Below, piece by piece: positions 5,189 through 6,653 of a DNA stretch of 6,653 nucleotides. Where the stretch lies: positions 1-6,653 of the forward strand of contig DATLYF010000051.1 in assembly GCA_035575095.1 (NCBI GenBank). Direction: 5' to 3'. The notes below the pieces were generated by a model, which worked only from the letters and a program-made list of their open reading frames with translations, had not been told where the DNA came from and ran no database searches. The DNA comes from DATLYF01 sp035575095. Its GTDB lineage: Bacteria > Pseudomonadota > Gammaproteobacteria > Competibacterales > Competibacteraceae. Every line of letters starts with the position of its first letter. The first letter of the stretch is position 1. A program made the position numbers and the translations under genes.

Positions 5189-6118
5189 ATGAGCCGCCGC
5201 ATCCGCATCTACCATCATCCCGCCTGCAGCGCGCACGACACCGGCCCCGGTCATCCGGAGCGCCCCGCGCGCCTGGCCGCCATCGCCGCGGCGCTGCGCC
5301 AGCCCGAGTTCGCCACCCTCGACTGGCAGGAGGCGCCGCTGGCCAGCTTCGTCCAGCTCACCCGGGTGCACCCGTCGGCCTATGTGGAGAGCGTGCTCGC
5401 CGCCATCCCCAGCGCCGGGCATTCCTTTCTCGACGGCGATACGGTGGTCTCTCCCGCCTCCGGCGAGGCGGCGCTGCGCGCCGCCGGAGCGGTGTGCGCG
5501 GCGGTGGAGGATGTACTGGCCGGCACCATCGACAGCGCCTTCTGTCTGGTGCGCCCGCCCGGCCATCATGCCGAGCGCGCCCAGGCCATGGGCTTCTGCC
5601 TGTTCAACAATGTGGCCGTGGGTGCGGCCCATGCCCTGAGCCTGGACGTGGAGCGGCTGGCCATCGTCGATTTCGACGTGCACCACGGCAACGGCACCCA
5701 GGACATCTTCCGCAGCCGGCCGGAATGCTTGTACATCTCCAGCCATCAGTCGCCGCTCTACCCCGGCACCGGCTATCCCCACGAGCGCGGCGCTGGCAAC
5801 ATCCTCAACCTGCCGCTCAAGCCGCGCAGTGGCTCGCAGGAATTCCGCGCCGCCTGGCGCGAGCACGGCCTGCCGGCGCTGCAGGCGCACGGTCCGCAGC
5901 TCATCCTGATCTCGGCCGGCTTCGACGCCCACGCCCGCGATCCCCTGGCTAGCCTCTACCTGGACGAGGAGGACTACGCCTGGCTCACCGGCGAGTTGCT
6001 GGCGGTGGCCGAGTGCCACGCCCAGGGGCGCATCGTCTCCGCGCTGGAGGGCGGCTACGACCTGGACGCCCTGGCCGCCAGCGCGGCGGCCCACGTGCGG
6101 GCGCTGCTGGGTATTTGA
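5189..6118 (+). CDS. Class II histone-deacetylase-like zinc amidohydrolase
   Basis: This 309-residue cytoplasmic enzyme belongs to the arginase/deacetylase fold (HDAC, AcuC, acetylpolyamine amidohydrolase, HdaH). It hydrolyses acyl-amide bonds using Zn2+. The N-terminus has the usual GHPERPARL motif. The catalytic His pair is H126-H127 (RPPGHHAE). Predicted zinc ligands are D163 and H165 (DFDVHHGNGT) and D246 (SAGFDAHARDP). The transition-state tyrosine is Y290 (EGGYD), so the site looks fully active. RPPGHHAE and DVHHGNGTQ favour the class II/HdaH-like bacterial branch. Protein lysine deacetylation, acetylpolyamine cleavage and other amides all remain possible. The start at 5189 was chosen because GAAGG (5176-5180) precedes it and the protein then begins just before the fold. 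The longer frame from 5027 would overlap the CBS gene. It follows that gene by 11 nt, as in an operon, recalling acuB-acuC. The opposite-strand frame at 4973-6094 is a shadow. Confidence 0.93.
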   Translation: MSRRIRIYHHPACSAHDTGPGHPERPARLAAIAAALRQPEFATLDWQEAPLASFVQLTRVHPSAYVESVLAAIPSAGHSFLDGDTVVSPASGEAALRAAGAVCAAVEDVLAGTIDSAFCLVRPPGHHAERAQAMGFCLFNNVAVGAAHALSLDVERLAIVDFDVHHGNGTQDIFRSRPECLYISSHQSPLYPGTGYPHERGAGNILNLPLKPRSGSQEFRAAWREHGLPALQAHGPQLILISAGFDAHARDPLASLYLDEEDYAWLTGELLAVAECHAQGRIVSALEGGYDLDALAASAAAHVRALLGI

Positions 6119-6130
6119 GCAGCTGCTGCT

Positions 6131-6653
6131 TTACGGCAGCAACACCGTCGACCCGGTGGTCTTGCGCGCCTGCAGGTCGCGATGGGCCTGGGCGGCGTTG
6201 CGCAGCGCATAGCGCTGGCCGACCTCGACCTTGACCGCGCCGCTCAGCACCACCTGGAACAGCTCCTGGGCCGCACCCAGCAGCTCCTCACGGGTGGCGG
6301 TGTAGTGCGCCAAGGTCGGCCGGGTGAGATACAGCGAGCCCTTGTGCGACAGCAGCAGCGGCTCGATGGCCGGCACCGGACCGGAGGCGTTGCCGTAGCT
6401 GACCATCATACCGCGCAGCCGCAGGCAATCCAGGGAGCCCATGAAGGTGTCCTTGCCGACCCCGTCGTAGACCACGTCCACGCCGCGCCCGCCAGTGATC
6501 TCCCGCACCCGCGCCGCGAAGTCCTCGTGGACGTAATCGATGACGTGGTGGCAGCCGAGCGCCCGGGCCCGCGCCACCTTGGCCGCGCCGCCGGCCGTGC
6601 CGATCACCGTCGCTCCCAGGCTGGCCGCCCACTGTACGGCGATGGAGCCGACC
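6131..6653 (-). CDS. qor: Qor-type NADPH:quinone oxidoreductase, 3' part only (cut by window end)
   Basis: The C-terminal 173 residues are visible; the 5' end lies beyond the window. The product is a zinc-independent medium-chain dehydrogenase/reductase of the zeta-crystallin (Qor) group, which reduces quinones with NADPH in the cytoplasm. The window cuts inside the glycine-rich nucleotide-binding motif (VGSIAVQWAASLGATVIGTAG). Further family segments are ITGGRGVDVVYDGVGKDTF, GMMVSYGNASG, KGSLYLTRPTL and TREELL near the C-terminus, very close to E. coli Qor as I recall it. An apparent start at 6607 is an internal GTG codon for Val, because the frame continues unbroken to 6653. By comparison with Qor at about 327 residues, a little over half is present. 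The gene converges on the deacetylase gene with only 12 nt between stop codons, so the two are probably not functionally linked. Confidence 0.92.
   Translation of the reverse strand, partial: VGSIAVQWAASLGATVIGTAGGAAKVARARALGCHHVIDYVHEDFAARVREITGGRGVDVVYDGVGKDTFMGSLDCLRLRGMMVSYGNASGPVPAIEPLLLSHKGSLYLTRPTLAHYTATREELLGAAQELFQVVLSGAVKVEVGQRYALRNAAQAHRDLQARKTTGSTVLLP

Noticed and set aside
4973..6094. 373-codon open frame on the minus strand opposite the deacetylase and CBS genes
   Set aside because: The translation is Ala/Gly/Arg/Val-rich without any family motif and lies wholly opposite well-supported genes.
1..6653. Mobile elements, CRISPR arrays, tRNA or rRNA genes, defence systems
   Set aside because: No transposase or integrase motifs, regular repeat-spacer pattern, cloverleaf or ribosomal RNA sequence was seen. 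All long genes belong to ordinary transport, regulatory or metabolic families.

Overview
The window comes from a GC-rich gammaproteobacterium, most likely a Pseudomonas or close relative. The main reason is the order of a DctD-type sigma-54 activator followed by a C4-dicarboxylate TRAP transporter dctP-dctQ-dctM, which matches the dctBD-dctPQM locus of pseudomonads. High GC with strong third-position G/C bias, and a right-end gene closely resembling E. coli Qor, fit the same assignment. This is judged from recalled family features; no search was run.

Left part (1-1743): dctD, complete, encodes the response regulator. Its last codons and the following intergenic region form a complete enhancer-dependent promoter. 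It has two palindromic activator sites about three helical turns apart (the first lies inside the dctD coding sequence), an AT-rich tract with a near-consensus IHF site, and a sigma-54 -24/-12 promoter with a perfect core match. A leader of about 200 nt follows, with several potential stem-loops and an Arg-rich 46-codon reading frame that has one of the strongest Shine-Dalgarno sequences in the window.

Middle part (1744-4720): dctP (periplasmic binding protein), dctQ (small membrane subunit) and dctM (large membrane subunit). A 9-bp hairpin separates dctP from dctQ, and dctQ and dctM overlap by 4 nt. The model is that external C4-dicarboxylate is sensed by DctB (not in the window), DctB phosphorylates DctD, DctD activates sigma-54 polymerase with IHF bending, and DctP captures substrate for Na+-coupled uptake by DctQM. 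A GC-rich hairpin without a proper U-tract follows dctM.

Right part (4721-6653): a two-gene unit with a stand-alone tandem-CBS (Bateman) protein and, 11 nt later, a zinc-dependent class II histone-deacetylase-like amidohydrolase with an intact active site. The pairing recalls the acuB-acuC genes of Bacillus, so it may link nucleotide status to deacetylation. Converging on it from the other strand is the 3' half of a Qor-type NADPH:quinone oxidoreductase, cut by the window end.

No tRNA, rRNA, CRISPR array, insertion sequence or phage gene was seen. The genes are ordinary core-type genes. The features most worth checking are the dctP control region and leader, and the CBS/deacetylase pair.
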